Notes under the pieces: generated by a model
What the model was told of the DNA's origin: nothing
Databases searched by the model: none
Seen by the model: the letters and a program-made list of their open reading frames with translations, nothing else
Assembly (NCBI GenBank): GCA_964384945.1
Contig: CAYLMK010000006.1
Span: 124,001 to 188,000, forward strand
DNA length: 64,000 nt
Direction of reading: 5' to 3'
Source of the DNA: S015-6 sp964384945
Lineage (GTDB): Bacteria; Desulfobacterota; DSWW01
Part shown: positions 16,659 to 25,287 of the stretch, piece by piece
Layout: every line of letters begins with the position of its first letter
Numbering within the stretch: position 1 is the stretch's first letter
Program-made: the position numbers and the translations under genes

Positions 16659-19208
16659 ATGACACGGCTTGCGGGAGACAAGAGGGAAGAGGGAAGCCGG
16701 CTGCTGATCCCCACATCCCTGGAATTGCCCCTCGTCAGGGAAGGCGACACCCTCCGGATCGACCTTGCCGACCTGCCGATTTTCTTCGGTCTTTCCATCC
16801 TCTCCCGGGACATCGCCGAGAAGATCATCAACCGCTATCACCTCGACCGTATCGACATCGAGGTGGAGAAGCGGGTCAAGCGCGAAGAGACGCCAGAACT
16901 GGCCGCCCTCCAGATCGAGTACATCAAGATCACAGGCGACTACGAGATCTTCGACCCCATCCTGGCCGAGAAGGATGCCTTCATCGAGGAGGTGACGACC
17001 GTGTTCGGCTCCCTCCAGATGAGGCGCTGGCGAAAGCACATCTACCCGGAGGATCCGAACGCCGAATCCAAGGCCCTCGTGTTTTTGCACCGGGGACGGC
17101 GCAAACAGGGGGATTCTCCTTACCGCGTCATCCTCGAAAGGCTCAGATCCTCCAAGAAGCCGGACAAGTATTTTCTGCGAGCGATCTACGAAGGCCTCGA
17201 CCGCAAGCACCTCGATCTTTCCTCGTTCCCCCATGTTGTGGTCAGGAACCCGGAAGGAAGGAGCTTCATCGCCGGCGCCACCCGCATATCGAGCATGCTC
17301 TCCGAACAGGTGCGGTGGCAGGCCAAGCTCGGCAAGCGGACCTATTCCGAGCTGCGGACAGCCGACAGCTTCATCTTCGGCCGCCTGGCGGATGCCGGGT
17401 TCGGCCGGCTCGATGCAATCCAGCTCTCCTGGACCGAGAACTACGTGGAGCGCTTCCGGGCCATGGAGCCGGACCCACTGAACGCGATCTTCAAGAAGAT
17501 TCTGCTTCTCATGGAGGATCACACCGTACGGAATCTCCTCGCGGACGCCGAGACGGTCCGCGCGGACTTCGGGGACACGCACTGCCACCTCGACCTTTCC
17601 CAGCTCGGCCGCTCCTTCTGGATCTCCTTCGGACACCGGAGACGGAGCCTCGACATCGACGAGTACCTGCGCCGCATGCCGCCCGTCGAGGCGCTTGTGG
17701 CCGAGAAGGCCGGCGACCGCCCGCTGGAGGGCATAAACGTCCTGCTCATTCATCACGTCACCGCGGAGATCCTGGGATTCATTGCGGCCCTTCGAAGGCT
17801 CGGTGCCCGTAACGTCTTCACCCTCTTCGTCCACTACGGCGAGACCGTGCCCTCCGACTTCCTGGAGGCGCTGCTCAACCTCGATCAGGACCTCTTCCGA
17901 TGCCACTCCCTGAACAACGTCGAAGACCCGCTCTCCGTGGAGGGGTATTTCACGCTGAGCCCCAGGTTTTCCGGGCTCGAGGAAATGCAGGACCTTGACG
18001 CGAGATTTCATAGGATGCGGCCCGGTTACCTGCAGGCCATGGTGGAGACCGCGACCCGCCTGTTTCTCGATCTCCTCCTGAAGACCGCCCGCAACGACGA
18101 GAAGTGCCTCATCATCGAGGACGGCGGATACCTGACGCCCCTACTCAGCCGCAGGGCCTTTGCCGGCGCCTCGCTGAAGGACCTGCTGGAGGATGCCGGA
18201 ATCCCGGTGTCCAAGGACTGGGAGGAATCGTACGGCCGCCTTGGGCTCGCCGAGGCCCTCGACCGCTGGGTCGTCGGCACGGTCGAACACACCAAGAACG
18301 GACTGGACAGGCTGCAGGAAGTCCTCGACGAGCAGGGTCGACTCGCCCGCCCCTGCTTCAGCATCGCCGTGTCGAGCCTGAAGGTGACCGAGGAGGCCCG
18401 CGAGGTTGCGGCCTCCATCCTCTCGGCCATCGAGTCGGTCCTCCATGCACAGGGCAAGGTCCTCAGCATGAGAAGGCCGGCGGTCATCGGCGCGCGGGGA
18501 GCGATCGGAGCGCACCTGGTCTCTCAACTCGGGGCACGATGTGGTTCCTCGGATTCCTGCCCGTGCCTGGAGGTGGACATCCGGACGGACGGACGGACCG
18601 CCTGCGGGCATGCGCGCGCGTTTGCCCGGCGATTCCGGGATCTTCCCCGCGCGTTATCCCTCGAGGTGGACCTCGTGATCGGGGTGACAGGCCAGCCCGC
18701 CTTCCTCTGGGAAGACATGGAGATGCTGCTTGCCGAAGGAAGGGCGCCCTCCTTCTACCTGGTCAGCGGTTCTACCAAGACGGTCGAGTTCGAAAACGTA
18801 TCCCGGCGGCTGGAAGCCTTGCTCAGGGTTCGAAACCCTGCCGTCCGCGGCATCCCCTGCAGGATCGAGGGTGATGAGCTCCACGACCCACAGACGGGCA
18901 AGCTCCTTGGGCAGACCTACCGCTTCTGCCTCAGCGCGGCAGAGGGAACGGAAGTCCGGAAGGAGATCTGCTTTCTGGGGAATCTCATGCCCATCAACTT
19001 CCTCTATTACGGCGTGCCGGGCGAAGTGATGGGGCTCGTCCTGTCCCAGCTCCTGCAATGCTCCCTGGGCCTGGTCCGAAGGGTCGCCGCCGGAGTCGTT
19101 ACCGGCAAATCCCTCTGGGCCGTCGACCGGGACATCGACCTGGACGGAAACCCCCTCGCGGCCGTTGAGGCCGGCCGCAGGCCGGATTCCGGGCCCGAAA
19201 ACTCTTGA
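16659..19208 (+). CDS. Large protein with SAHH-like NAD-binding domain, function unknown
   Basis: The 849-residue protein has an uncharacterised N-terminal half of about 330 residues. The C-terminal half resembles S-adenosylhomocysteine hydrolase organisation: IIEDGGYLTPLL at about 484-495, GTVEHTKNGLDRLQEV at about 543-558 and a Rossmann-like VIGARGAIGAHL near 608-620. The last has the G-x-x-G-x-x-G pattern, unlike the usual SAHH GYGDVG. I do not recognise an assigned function; it may reduce or bind a nucleoside-like ligand with NAD. It begins 34 bases after the epimerase stop, so it is probably co-transcribed. No signal peptide or membrane segment is visible. Confidence 0.8.
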   Translation: MTRLAGDKREEGSRLLIPTSLELPLVREGDTLRIDLADLPIFFGLSILSRDIAEKIINRYHLDRIDIEVEKRVKREETPELAALQIEYIKITGDYEIFDPILAEKDAFIEEVTTVFGSLQMRRWRKHIYPEDPNAESKALVFLHRGRRKQGDSPYRVILERLRSSKKPDKYFLRAIYEGLDRKHLDLSSFPHVVVRNPEGRSFIAGATRISSMLSEQVRWQAKLGKRTYSELRTADSFIFGRLADAGFGRLDAIQLSWTENYVERFRAMEPDPLNAIFKKILLLMEDHTVRNLLADAETVRADFGDTHCHLDLSQLGRSFWISFGHRRRSLDIDEYLRRMPPVEALVAEKAGDRPLEGINVLLIHHVTAEILGFIAALRRLGARNVFTLFVHYGETVPSDFLEALLNLDQDLFRCHSLNNVEDPLSVEGYFTLSPRFSGLEEMQDLDARFHRMRPGYLQAMVETATRLFLDLLLKTARNDEKCLIIEDGGYLTPLLSRRAFAGASLKDLLEDAGIPVSKDWEESYGRLGLAEALDRWVVGTVEHTKNGLDRLQEVLDEQGRLARPCFSIAVSSLKVTEEAREVAASILSAIESVLHAQGKVLSMRRPAVIGARGAIGAHLVSQLGARCGSSDSCPCLEVDIRTDGRTACGHARAFARRFRDLPRALSLEVDLVIGVTGQPAFLWEDMEMLLAEGRAPSFYLVSGSTKTVEFENVSRRLEALLRVRNPAVRGIPCRIEGDELHDPQTGKLLGQTYRFCLSAAEGTEVRKEICFLGNLMPINFLYYGVPGEVMGLVLSQLLQCSLGLVRRVAAGVVTGKSLWAVDRDIDLDGNPLAAVEAGRRPDSGPENS

Positions 19209-19246
19209 TTGCCCTGCATACAACAACATGTAGTGCCTTTTTTCTC

Positions 19247-19275
19247 TTGACCTCTACCGATTGTGTTTCTATACT
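19247..19275 (+). promoter_or_regulatory. Sigma-70-type promoter for the FHA gene
   Basis: TTGACC (19247-19252) and TATACT (19270-19275) are separated by exactly 17 bases, a strong match to the housekeeping consensus. It lies about 45 bases before the FHA gene start, in an AT-richer gap. Confidence 0.75.
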
Positions 19276-19320
19276 GGGGCAACATGCAAGAAAACGTCCC
19301 ACTTTCGAAGAGGAAACGTA

Positions 19321-20265
19321 ATGGACTTGTCTGATCAGCATCCCCAGGAGGGTCGAGACAAACAGACCGTGGATCTCCTGAAGCGCCTGGAAGCCTATGG
19401 GTCCCTGGTATCGGAATGCAATCGTTACGCCCTTTTGGAGAGAAACGCGGAACAGAACCGCCACACCGTGCGACCCCACATCTACGCGCGGGTCAGGAGA
19501 GAGTACACCGAGCGCAGGGAAACCCTCGATCAGGAGCGGAAGGAGCAGAGGGCGGCGCTTCGAACCGAGCTGGACAGGACTCTGGAGAAGAGGAAACTCC
19601 TGAACGAACGCTGCCGGCAGGAGTCGGACCGGCTCGAAGAGCTGGACTTTCGGGTGCGGGTGGGAGAGTTCCCGGAAGAGGAGGTTCAGGAAACCCGAAG
19701 GGGATTCAAAGAGAGACTGCTTGAGATCACGATGGCCCTGGCGGATGCGCAGGAGGTCGTCAGCAGGTTCGAGCAGGTAGGCCTGTTACCGCAGGCGGCC
19801 GGACCTGCCGCAGAGGCAGGGGATGGAGACAGCCAAGAGGCATCCCCGGATGTGGGGGACTTCCTCATTTTGGAAGACGGCTCGCCCCAGGGAGATGCCG
19901 ATACCCCCGTTGTGCTCTGCCCGGCCGGGATCCAAGGGGGCTCCTCCGTCCGCGACACCGTATTCGGGTACCTGGTTGCCCTGGACGGCAGTCGGCAGGG
20001 CGAGCGATTCCCTCTCGTCAGCGCCGAGATGACCGTCGGCAGCTCGCCGGACATCGATATCCGCCTCGCGGACTCCGGAATCGCGAGGTTGCACGCCAGG
20101 ATCGTTTACAGAAACGGCAGGCACTTTATCGAAACCGTGGAAGAACCGGGAAGCTGTCTGGTCAACGGAATCAGGACAGACAGGGCGGAACTCAAAGACG
20201 GCGATGTCCTGAGCCTCGGCAAGGTTCAAATGCAGGTCGAGTACGCCCGCGAAGCCAACGCGTGA
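19321..20265 (+). CDS. Coiled-coil protein with C-terminal FHA domain
   Basis: The 314-residue protein has a highly charged helical N-terminal half (about 15-155) rich in Glu/Arg/Lys, predicted coiled coil. A Pro/Gly/Asp-rich linker follows, then an FHA domain (about 215-308). FHA hallmarks are present: VGSSPDIDIRLADSGIARLH (the usual GR is replaced by GS, while S and R-x-H are kept), NGRHFIE and SCLVNGIRTD. FHA domains bind phosphothreonine, so a Ser/Thr kinase partner is likely elsewhere. The ATG at 19321 is chosen because AGAGGA lies 6 bases upstream. It may form a functional group with the TPR and ATPase genes that follow. Confidence 0.85.
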   Translation: MDLSDQHPQEGRDKQTVDLLKRLEAYGSLVSECNRYALLERNAEQNRHTVRPHIYARVRREYTERRETLDQERKEQRAALRTELDRTLEKRKLLNERCRQESDRLEELDFRVRVGEFPEEEVQETRRGFKERLLEITMALADAQEVVSRFEQVGLLPQAAGPAAEAGDGDSQEASPDVGDFLILEDGSPQGDADTPVVLCPAGIQGGSSVRDTVFGYLVALDGSRQGERFPLVSAEMTVGSSPDIDIRLADSGIARLHARIVYRNGRHFIETVEEPGSCLVNGIRTDRAELKDGDVLSLGKVQMQVEYAREANA

Positions 20266-20432
20266 GGCGGCTTGCGCTGCGAGGCGAAGGGCGAAAGGGG
20301 CAAGGCGAAAGCACCTCGCATGCTTCCCGGCCGTGGGAATCCGTCATCCTTGCGAACGCGGCGATCCGGAAGCGGCGTGGAGAGGAGAATCTACCCAACA
20401 CAGAACACAAGGTATAGTCACGCAGGACAAGA

Positions 20433-21842
20433 ATGCTCCTTCCCTGCCCGCACTGCAGAAAGAAATTCAACCTCCGCACCGAAACCCTCGCTGCCGAACG
20501 GGCCACGATCCGGTGCCCGGCATGCAAGGGCGTGTTCGTGCTCAGCCTTGGCCCTTTCTTGCAGCCTGCGGAAGGCCTAGCTTCTTCGGGAGACTTGCGC
20601 GCTCGCGGCAATGACGTCGCGACTGGTTGCGGCATGGATTCGCCGGGGGATTCCCAGGTGCTCCGGAACGAGGAGGCACCCAGGCTTCGTTTCAGGGCGG
20701 GGAGGCCGAGGTTTCTGCTTTTCTGGACGCTGGTGCCCGCCTTCTGCCTGCTTCTTGCGCTCACCGGGATCTTCCTTTCCCTGCCGTGGCCGGGCAACCT
20801 CGCCCCCGAATGGAACGCCGCACGGCTCGATGGAGGCAACAAGGCCGCTCTTTCCTCCTCGGTATCCTCCCGTCCGGAGGGTGCTCGGCGTCCGGAACCC
20901 GCGCGCCAAGAACCGGGGGACGGGACCGCCCCCCTGGGCTTGCCTTCGAATAGCCCGATGGCAGAGGCCTTCTGGTCCGCCGCTTCCGGTCCGGAGGCCC
21001 CCTGTGATCTCCTTGTTCGCCTGCAGTCAGAACGCAATCAAATCCAAGGCGAAGTCTCCTGCAGCATCTTTCCTCACTGGATCGAGTACTTGACCCTGGA
21101 AACCGCGCCCTCCCCCGTTTGCGATCTGGAGCCGGCCTTTTCGATCGCCGCCGACTCCCTGCGGCAGGAGGCACTCTGCGCGCAGGGCCATGCCTTCCTG
21201 GCCTCATACTACCTGCGCAAGGGGCTCATCCAAAGGTCGCGGTCCTACCTCGACCAGGCCCTCGGCATGGCGCCTGACGACCCGTGGATCAAACTTGTCG
21301 AGGCGGTACTCCACGAGCGGGCCTACTATGACGATCAGCAGGCAATCCGCATCCTGGCGGAACTGACCCGGAGGCAGCCCGGCTTCCGGGTGGCCCGATA
21401 CCTTCTGGGGAAGGCGCACATCCGGCAAGGGGAATACCGAGAGGCGAGCGCGTCCTTTGAATTCCTGAAGGAGAACGCCCCTGGACAGGTGGCGTTCTGG
21501 AGGATTCGGCGAGCCCTCTCCTCGCTCGAACAAGCCCTCGGAAACAGCGTGGAGCAGGCCGAGGCCCTGTTGGCCCTGAGCAGGGCCTTCAACACCCTGA
21601 GGGATTACCCGATGGCGCAGGACCTCTATCGGTGGGTGCTGGAAGAGATGCCGGACCGGCTGCCGAGGGGTGACCGGATGGCCGCCTACTGCGAGTTGGG
21701 AGAAATCTACATGAAGAGGGGCGACAACAACGGCGCCTACCAGGCGTACCAAAACGCCCTGCAGATCGACCCCGAATGCCAGACCGCCCGCGAAGGCCTG
21801 CGAGGTCTCATGCCGGAACCGCCGGACCGATCAGGAGGGTGA
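20433..21842 (+). CDS. Zinc-ribbon (MJ0042-type) membrane protein with TPR repeats
   Basis: The N-terminus is an MJ0042 zinc ribbon: C5-P-H-C8 and C28-P-A-C31. A linker leads to one transmembrane helix at about 94-117. A periplasmic region of about 100 residues follows, then TPR-like helices from about 220 to 455, ending with the clear TPR GDNNGAYQAYQNALQIDPEC. It is probably an inner-membrane scaffold with a cytoplasmic zinc ribbon. AGGA lies 5 bases before the ATG. The linker (about residues 50-63) appears to be encoded by a copy of a dispersed repeat. It converges with the GspA-like ATPase gene. Confidence 0.85.
   Translation: MLLPCPHCRKKFNLRTETLAAERATIRCPACKGVFVLSLGPFLQPAEGLASSGDLRARGNDVATGCGMDSPGDSQVLRNEEAPRLRFRAGRPRFLLFWTLVPAFCLLLALTGIFLSLPWPGNLAPEWNAARLDGGNKAALSSSVSSRPEGARRPEPARQEPGDGTAPLGLPSNSPMAEAFWSAASGPEAPCDLLVRLQSERNQIQGEVSCSIFPHWIEYLTLETAPSPVCDLEPAFSIAADSLRQEALCAQGHAFLASYYLRKGLIQRSRSYLDQALGMAPDDPWIKLVEAVLHERAYYDDQQAIRILAELTRRQPGFRVARYLLGKAHIRQGEYREASASFEFLKENAPGQVAFWRIRRALSSLEQALGNSVEQAEALLALSRAFNTLRDYPMAQDLYRWVLEEMPDRLPRGDRMAAYCELGEIYMKRGDNNGAYQAYQNALQIDPECQTAREGLRGLMPEPPDRSGG
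20581..20621. repeat. Dispersed-repeat-like segment inside the zinc-ribbon/TPR gene
   Basis: The stretch reading GGGAGACTTGCGCGCTCGCG followed by GCAATGACG resembles, on its reverse strand, the CGTCATTGCGAGCGC-type dispersed repeats usually found between genes. Here it lies in frame within the unstructured linker of the TPR protein. A related fragment occurs upstream of the gene near 20342-20370. Confidence 0.4.
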
Positions 21843-21969
21843 AAGGAAGCGGTCGTCGGCAGGAAGGTATTCGTTGCGTTGGACGCAGAGGATTTCGGCT
21901 TTACACCGGGCGATAGCCTCGGGGTGAACGCGACGGAGGGTGCCCCCGACGACGGCCCGATTTCGGAAA

Positions 21970-23961
21970 TCAATGGCTGCGCCCGCAGCCGGGGTCGGGT
22001 CCCAAAGCATCTGCCTGCCGCCCTTCCCGTGGGTCACCTGCGGCGCAAGGAATCGCCTGCGGTCGACGAAGATCCAACGGGCCCTTTCCCTTGATCCGGA
22101 CGGGAAACGCATCCTCATAACCCCATTCCTTGATCCTCTCCACATCTCGCAAGGACTGCCGTTCGGACTCATAAACCCCCACACACACCAACGTAAGCTG
22201 TTCGTCCTTTCCCCCCTTCAGAAGCAGAAGGTTCTGGGCTCCTCTCGCCGCCAATTCAGAGGCCCTCTGCTGGGCACCTTCCTCTCTGCGGAACGCCCCG
22301 ACCTGTACCGCGTAGAAATCCGTACCGCCGTTCGTGGGTTCCGGCACGTGGGGAAGCACGAGCTGCACATCGGAGACTATATTGTTCCAGTCACGTACCT
22401 GAGGGTTCTGCTCCCGCAGAACCTTGAGAAGATCGACATCGAGCCTGCCGTAATGTTCCAAGGCAATCCGGGCGACATCCTTGCCGCCGGCCGAGTTCTC
22501 CGGACCAATTGCCGAAGTGCTGTCCATGGGATCCGGTACGACCCGAGAACCCTGCCCTCCTGTTTCGGCCGGCCGCTTCACGTCTTCGGAAATCCCTTCC
22601 ATTTCTCGTCCGTCAAGCGTCGGCGCCCCCGGCCCCATCTCGGCCCCCGCGCTTCCGGCTTCAGGTTCAGACGCACCCGAGGCCGGGCCTCCGGACCCAG
22701 CATCGTCTTCCGCACGGCCGGCGCCGGACCGCCCCGGGCCTTCCGTCGGAATCTCATGCCGAGGCGATTGCTCCTCTGCAATGCCGCCTTCGGCACCCGG
22801 CTCCTGAGGCAAATCCGTCTCTAGGAACGCATCCGCATCCTTTCTCGCCTTCAGGAGTCCCATCCCCATGAACACACCGATCATCGAAAGCGAAATGACC
22901 ATGACCAGCCCGAAGGCCAGCTTGTGGCCCCAAAAGAGCGTAGAAAGGATTCCTTTGCAACGTCTTCTTGCAACGGAAGCCGCAGGTGTCACAGAGGCTT
23001 CCATCCCCCCCTGACTTTCCTCGCGCTCGCTTGCAGCATCTCTCTCCCCAGGCTGCGGACCTGCTGTGCTTTCCGGCGGTTCAAGATAGTGGGCTCGGAG
23101 CATTCCACCGATCTCCTCACGCTTTACGAACTCCTCTGCCCCGAGACCGTCACGGCCTCTGTCCAGCTCCTCGAGAGCCTCGAGCACCACAGCCTCGTCG
23201 ACAGGAAGCCTTCCGGAGGAGTAGGCCGCGATCATAGCCTGGTTGCAGACCAGGTTGATCAACCTCGGCACCCCTCGGGCGAAATTGGCGATTCGCCACA
23301 GGGCATCCTCCGAGAAAACGCCCGAAGCGGCCCCACCGGCAACCCGCAGCCGATGCAGGATGTACGCAATCGTTTCCTCAGGGGCCATGGGCTGGATCGC
23401 ACAACGAATGGCGACCCTTTGCCACAAGGCCTCGAGGCGGATCTCCTTGAGTTTCTCGTCCAGCTTCTCCGTTCCCGCCAGCACGATCTGCAGGAGCTTG
23501 GCCTGGGGGGTTTCCAGGTTGCTCAAATGGTGGAAATGCTCCAGTTCTTCCGGGCCGAGGTCCTGGGCTTCGTCCAGAAGAACCACCGTACTTTTACCCT
23601 GGGCCGCATTCCGGGCGGCAAAATCACGAATCGCCCGCGAGACCCCGACGAGGGAATCCTGCCCCGGAGGAATTCCCAAGGCCCTGCACACATCTTTCAG
23701 GAAAGCGATCCTGCTTTCCGAAACCGAGCCGGAAAACGAGACAGTCTCTGCGTGCTCCCGGATCTGATCGATGAAGGAGGCGAGGATCATGGTTTTGCCG
23801 ACACCCACCGGACCCGTGAGGGTCATCAGGCCGGCGCTCGTGCGCACACCATAGACAAGCGCCGCCAGGGCCTCCCGATGGCTTTCGGAGAGATAAAAAT
23901 ACCTGGGATCCGGTGTCAGGCCGAAGGGCCTTTCATGGAGGCCGAAGAAAGATTCGTACAT
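21970..23961 (-). CDS. GspA/ExeA-type AAA ATPase with transmembrane segment and C-terminal SPOR domain
   Basis: Residues 1-270 match the secretion ATPase family linked to type II secretion and exopolysaccharide loci. The start is FGLHERPFGLTPDPRYFY; Walker A is GPVGVGKT (50-57) and Walker B is VVLLDEAQD (about 125-133). A transmembrane helix lies near residues 348-370. An acidic Gly/Ser/Pro-rich periplasmic linker follows, then a LysM-like segment (VARIALEHYGRLDVDLLKVL) and a SPOR domain (YAVQVGAF through WGYEDAFPVRI), which binds denuded peptidoglycan glycans. This fits an inner-membrane ATPase reaching the cell wall. The last 32 residues have low third-position GC, and an overlapping frame is more codon-like there (see findings). 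Confidence 0.93.
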   Translation of the reverse strand: MYESFFGLHERPFGLTPDPRYFYLSESHREALAALVYGVRTSAGLMTLTGPVGVGKTMILASFIDQIREHAETVSFSGSVSESRIAFLKDVCRALGIPPGQDSLVGVSRAIRDFAARNAAQGKSTVVLLDEAQDLGPEELEHFHHLSNLETPQAKLLQIVLAGTEKLDEKLKEIRLEALWQRVAIRCAIQPMAPEETIAYILHRLRVAGGAASGVFSEDALWRIANFARGVPRLINLVCNQAMIAAYSSGRLPVDEAVVLEALEELDRGRDGLGAEEFVKREEIGGMLRAHYLEPPESTAGPQPGERDAASEREESQGGMEASVTPAASVARRRCKGILSTLFWGHKLAFGLVMVISLSMIGVFMGMGLLKARKDADAFLETDLPQEPGAEGGIAEEQSPRHEIPTEGPGRSGAGRAEDDAGSGGPASGASEPEAGSAGAEMGPGAPTLDGREMEGISEDVKRPAETGGQGSRVVPDPMDSTSAIGPENSAGGKDVARIALEHYGRLDVDLLKVLREQNPQVRDWNNIVSDVQLVLPHVPEPTNGGTDFYAVQVGAFRREEGAQQRASELAARGAQNLLLLKGGKDEQLTLVCVGVYESERQSLRDVERIKEWGYEDAFPVRIKGKGPLDLRRPQAIPCAAGDPREGRQADALGPDPGCGRSH

Positions 23962-24046
23962 GGTTGTTATTCACAGGCAGACTTCGTTTGCGGGGATTCT
24001 ACCCCCTGGTTTTGGTGAATAGAATTTTTCAAATGAATTCCAATAA

Positions 24047-24077
24047 CTTATATGACGAAAATAAACTAGCTTGTCAA
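24047..24077 (-). promoter_or_regulatory. Candidate promoter for the GspA-like ATPase gene
   Basis: On the minus strand TTGACA (24077-24072) precedes TATAAG (24052-24047) with 19 bases between, slightly longer than optimal, in an AT-rich gap about 85 bases before the ATPase start. Confidence 0.45.
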
Positions 24078-24153
24078 GATGTTCTTCCAACTACCCATGA
24101 GTCTTCAACATATTATTCACAGTAGGGGAGAGCCCCCTTTCCGGAAGCTCAAC

Positions 24154-24182
24154 TTGACATCGCTCGAACATCCGTCTATCAG
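24154..24182 (+). promoter_or_regulatory. Promoter for the SDR gene
   Basis: TTGACA (24154-24159) and TATCAG (24177-24182) are separated by 17 bases, about 70 bases before the SDR start codon. Confidence 0.6.
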
Positions 24183-24253
24183 TAGAAGTCCTCACCGGAA
24201 GACCTCTGCAAGGCCTTCTGAACAGCGAACCGATCGAAGAACGGAGGGAGATC

Positions 24254-25156
24254 ATGGCAAAGATCGATTTCAAGGGACGTGTTGCGATTGTTACCGGGGC
24301 CGGCGGAGGCCTGGGAAGGACCTATGCCCTGGAACTGGCCAAGCGGGGTGCCAAGGTGGTGGTCAATGACTTCGGGGGCTCCCGGGACGGGACCGGCGGC
24401 GGAAGCACGATGGCAGACAACGTCGTCAAGGAGATCAAGGCCGCAGGGGGAGAGGCGGTTGCCAACTACGACGGCGTCCACACCCGTCAGGGCGGCCTGA
24501 ACCTCGTCAAGCAGGCGATCGAGGCGTTCGGGAAGGTGGATATCGTCGTGAACAACGCCGGGATCCTGAGGGACAAGAGCTTCACCAAGATGGAAGAAGA
24601 CCTCTGGGACCCGGTCATCGCCGTTCATCTCAAAGGCGCATACAACGTCACCCAGCCGGCCTTCCTCAACATGCGGGAAAACGGCTACGGCCGGATCGTG
24701 ATGACGACCTCCGGAACAGGCCTGTTCGGCAACTTCGGGCAGACCAATTACGGCGCGGCGAAACTGGGCCTGGTCGGCCTGCAGAACTCGCTCAGGATCG
24801 AGGGCGAGAAGTACAACATCAAATGCAACACGATCGCGCCGGTGGCCGGCACCCGCATGACGGAAGACATCATGCCTCCGGAAGTCTTCAAGAAGCTCAA
24901 CCCCGAATATGTCACCCCCGTGGTGCTGTATCTTTGCTCCGAGGCTTGCCAGGACTCCGGGAAGATCCTGTGCGCCGGGGCGGGGCTGGTGCAGGCTGCG
25001 GGGATCTTCGTCAACAACGGCGTGTTTCTGGGCCCGGATCCCTCCACGCCCGAGGCCGTGGCCGAGCGCTGGGCCAAGATCATGGAGATGAAAGACCTCA
25101 AGCAGCTCTCGAATGTCATGGATCAGTCCATGGAAATCATGAAGCATTACAGCTGA
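24254..25156 (+). CDS. Short-chain dehydrogenase, (R)-3-hydroxyacyl-CoA dehydrogenase (MFE-2/HSD17B4) type
   Basis: The 300-residue classical SDR carries the NAD motif TGAGGGLG (about 15-22), NNAG and catalytic YGAAK (about 165-169). The VNDFGGSRDGTGGGS segment after the second strand and the length near 300 are characteristic of the dehydrogenase unit of peroxisomal multifunctional enzyme type 2 and its bacterial relatives. These oxidise (R)-3-hydroxyacyl-CoA. GGAGGGAG lies 3-9 bases before the ATG. It is a single gene, with its own promoter and a strong terminator. It could act with the acyl-CoA dehydrogenase at 4.4-6.2 kb. Confidence 0.93.
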   Translation: MAKIDFKGRVAIVTGAGGGLGRTYALELAKRGAKVVVNDFGGSRDGTGGGSTMADNVVKEIKAAGGEAVANYDGVHTRQGGLNLVKQAIEAFGKVDIVVNNAGILRDKSFTKMEEDLWDPVIAVHLKGAYNVTQPAFLNMRENGYGRIVMTTSGTGLFGNFGQTNYGAAKLGLVGLQNSLRIEGEKYNIKCNTIAPVAGTRMTEDIMPPEVFKKLNPEYVTPVVLYLCSEACQDSGKILCAGAGLVQAAGIFVNNGVFLGPDPSTPEAVAERWAKIMEMKDLKQLSNVMDQSMEIMKHYS

Positions 25157-25214
25157 ACCGCCGTCATCCCCGCGCAGGACGCTGTGTCATATCTCGTCAT
25201 CCCGGCCCGTGCAC

Positions 25215-25253
25215 AGAAGGCGGCTCCGACCCAGGAGCCGCCTTCTTCTTTTT
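25215..25253 (+). terminator. Rho-independent terminator after the SDR gene
   Basis: A 13-bp perfect stem (25215-25227 with 25234-25246) around GACCCA is followed by TCTTTTT. It lies about 60 bases after the SDR stop and separates it from the convergent PKD-repeat gene. Confidence 0.92.
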
Positions 25254-25287
25254 CGTCCGGTTGTGAAACCGCCCGCCCACCGAGAAG

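Noticed and set aside
16362..18011. A 549-codon minus-strand frame
   Set aside because: It is antisense to the epimerase and SAHH-like genes, with no family features.
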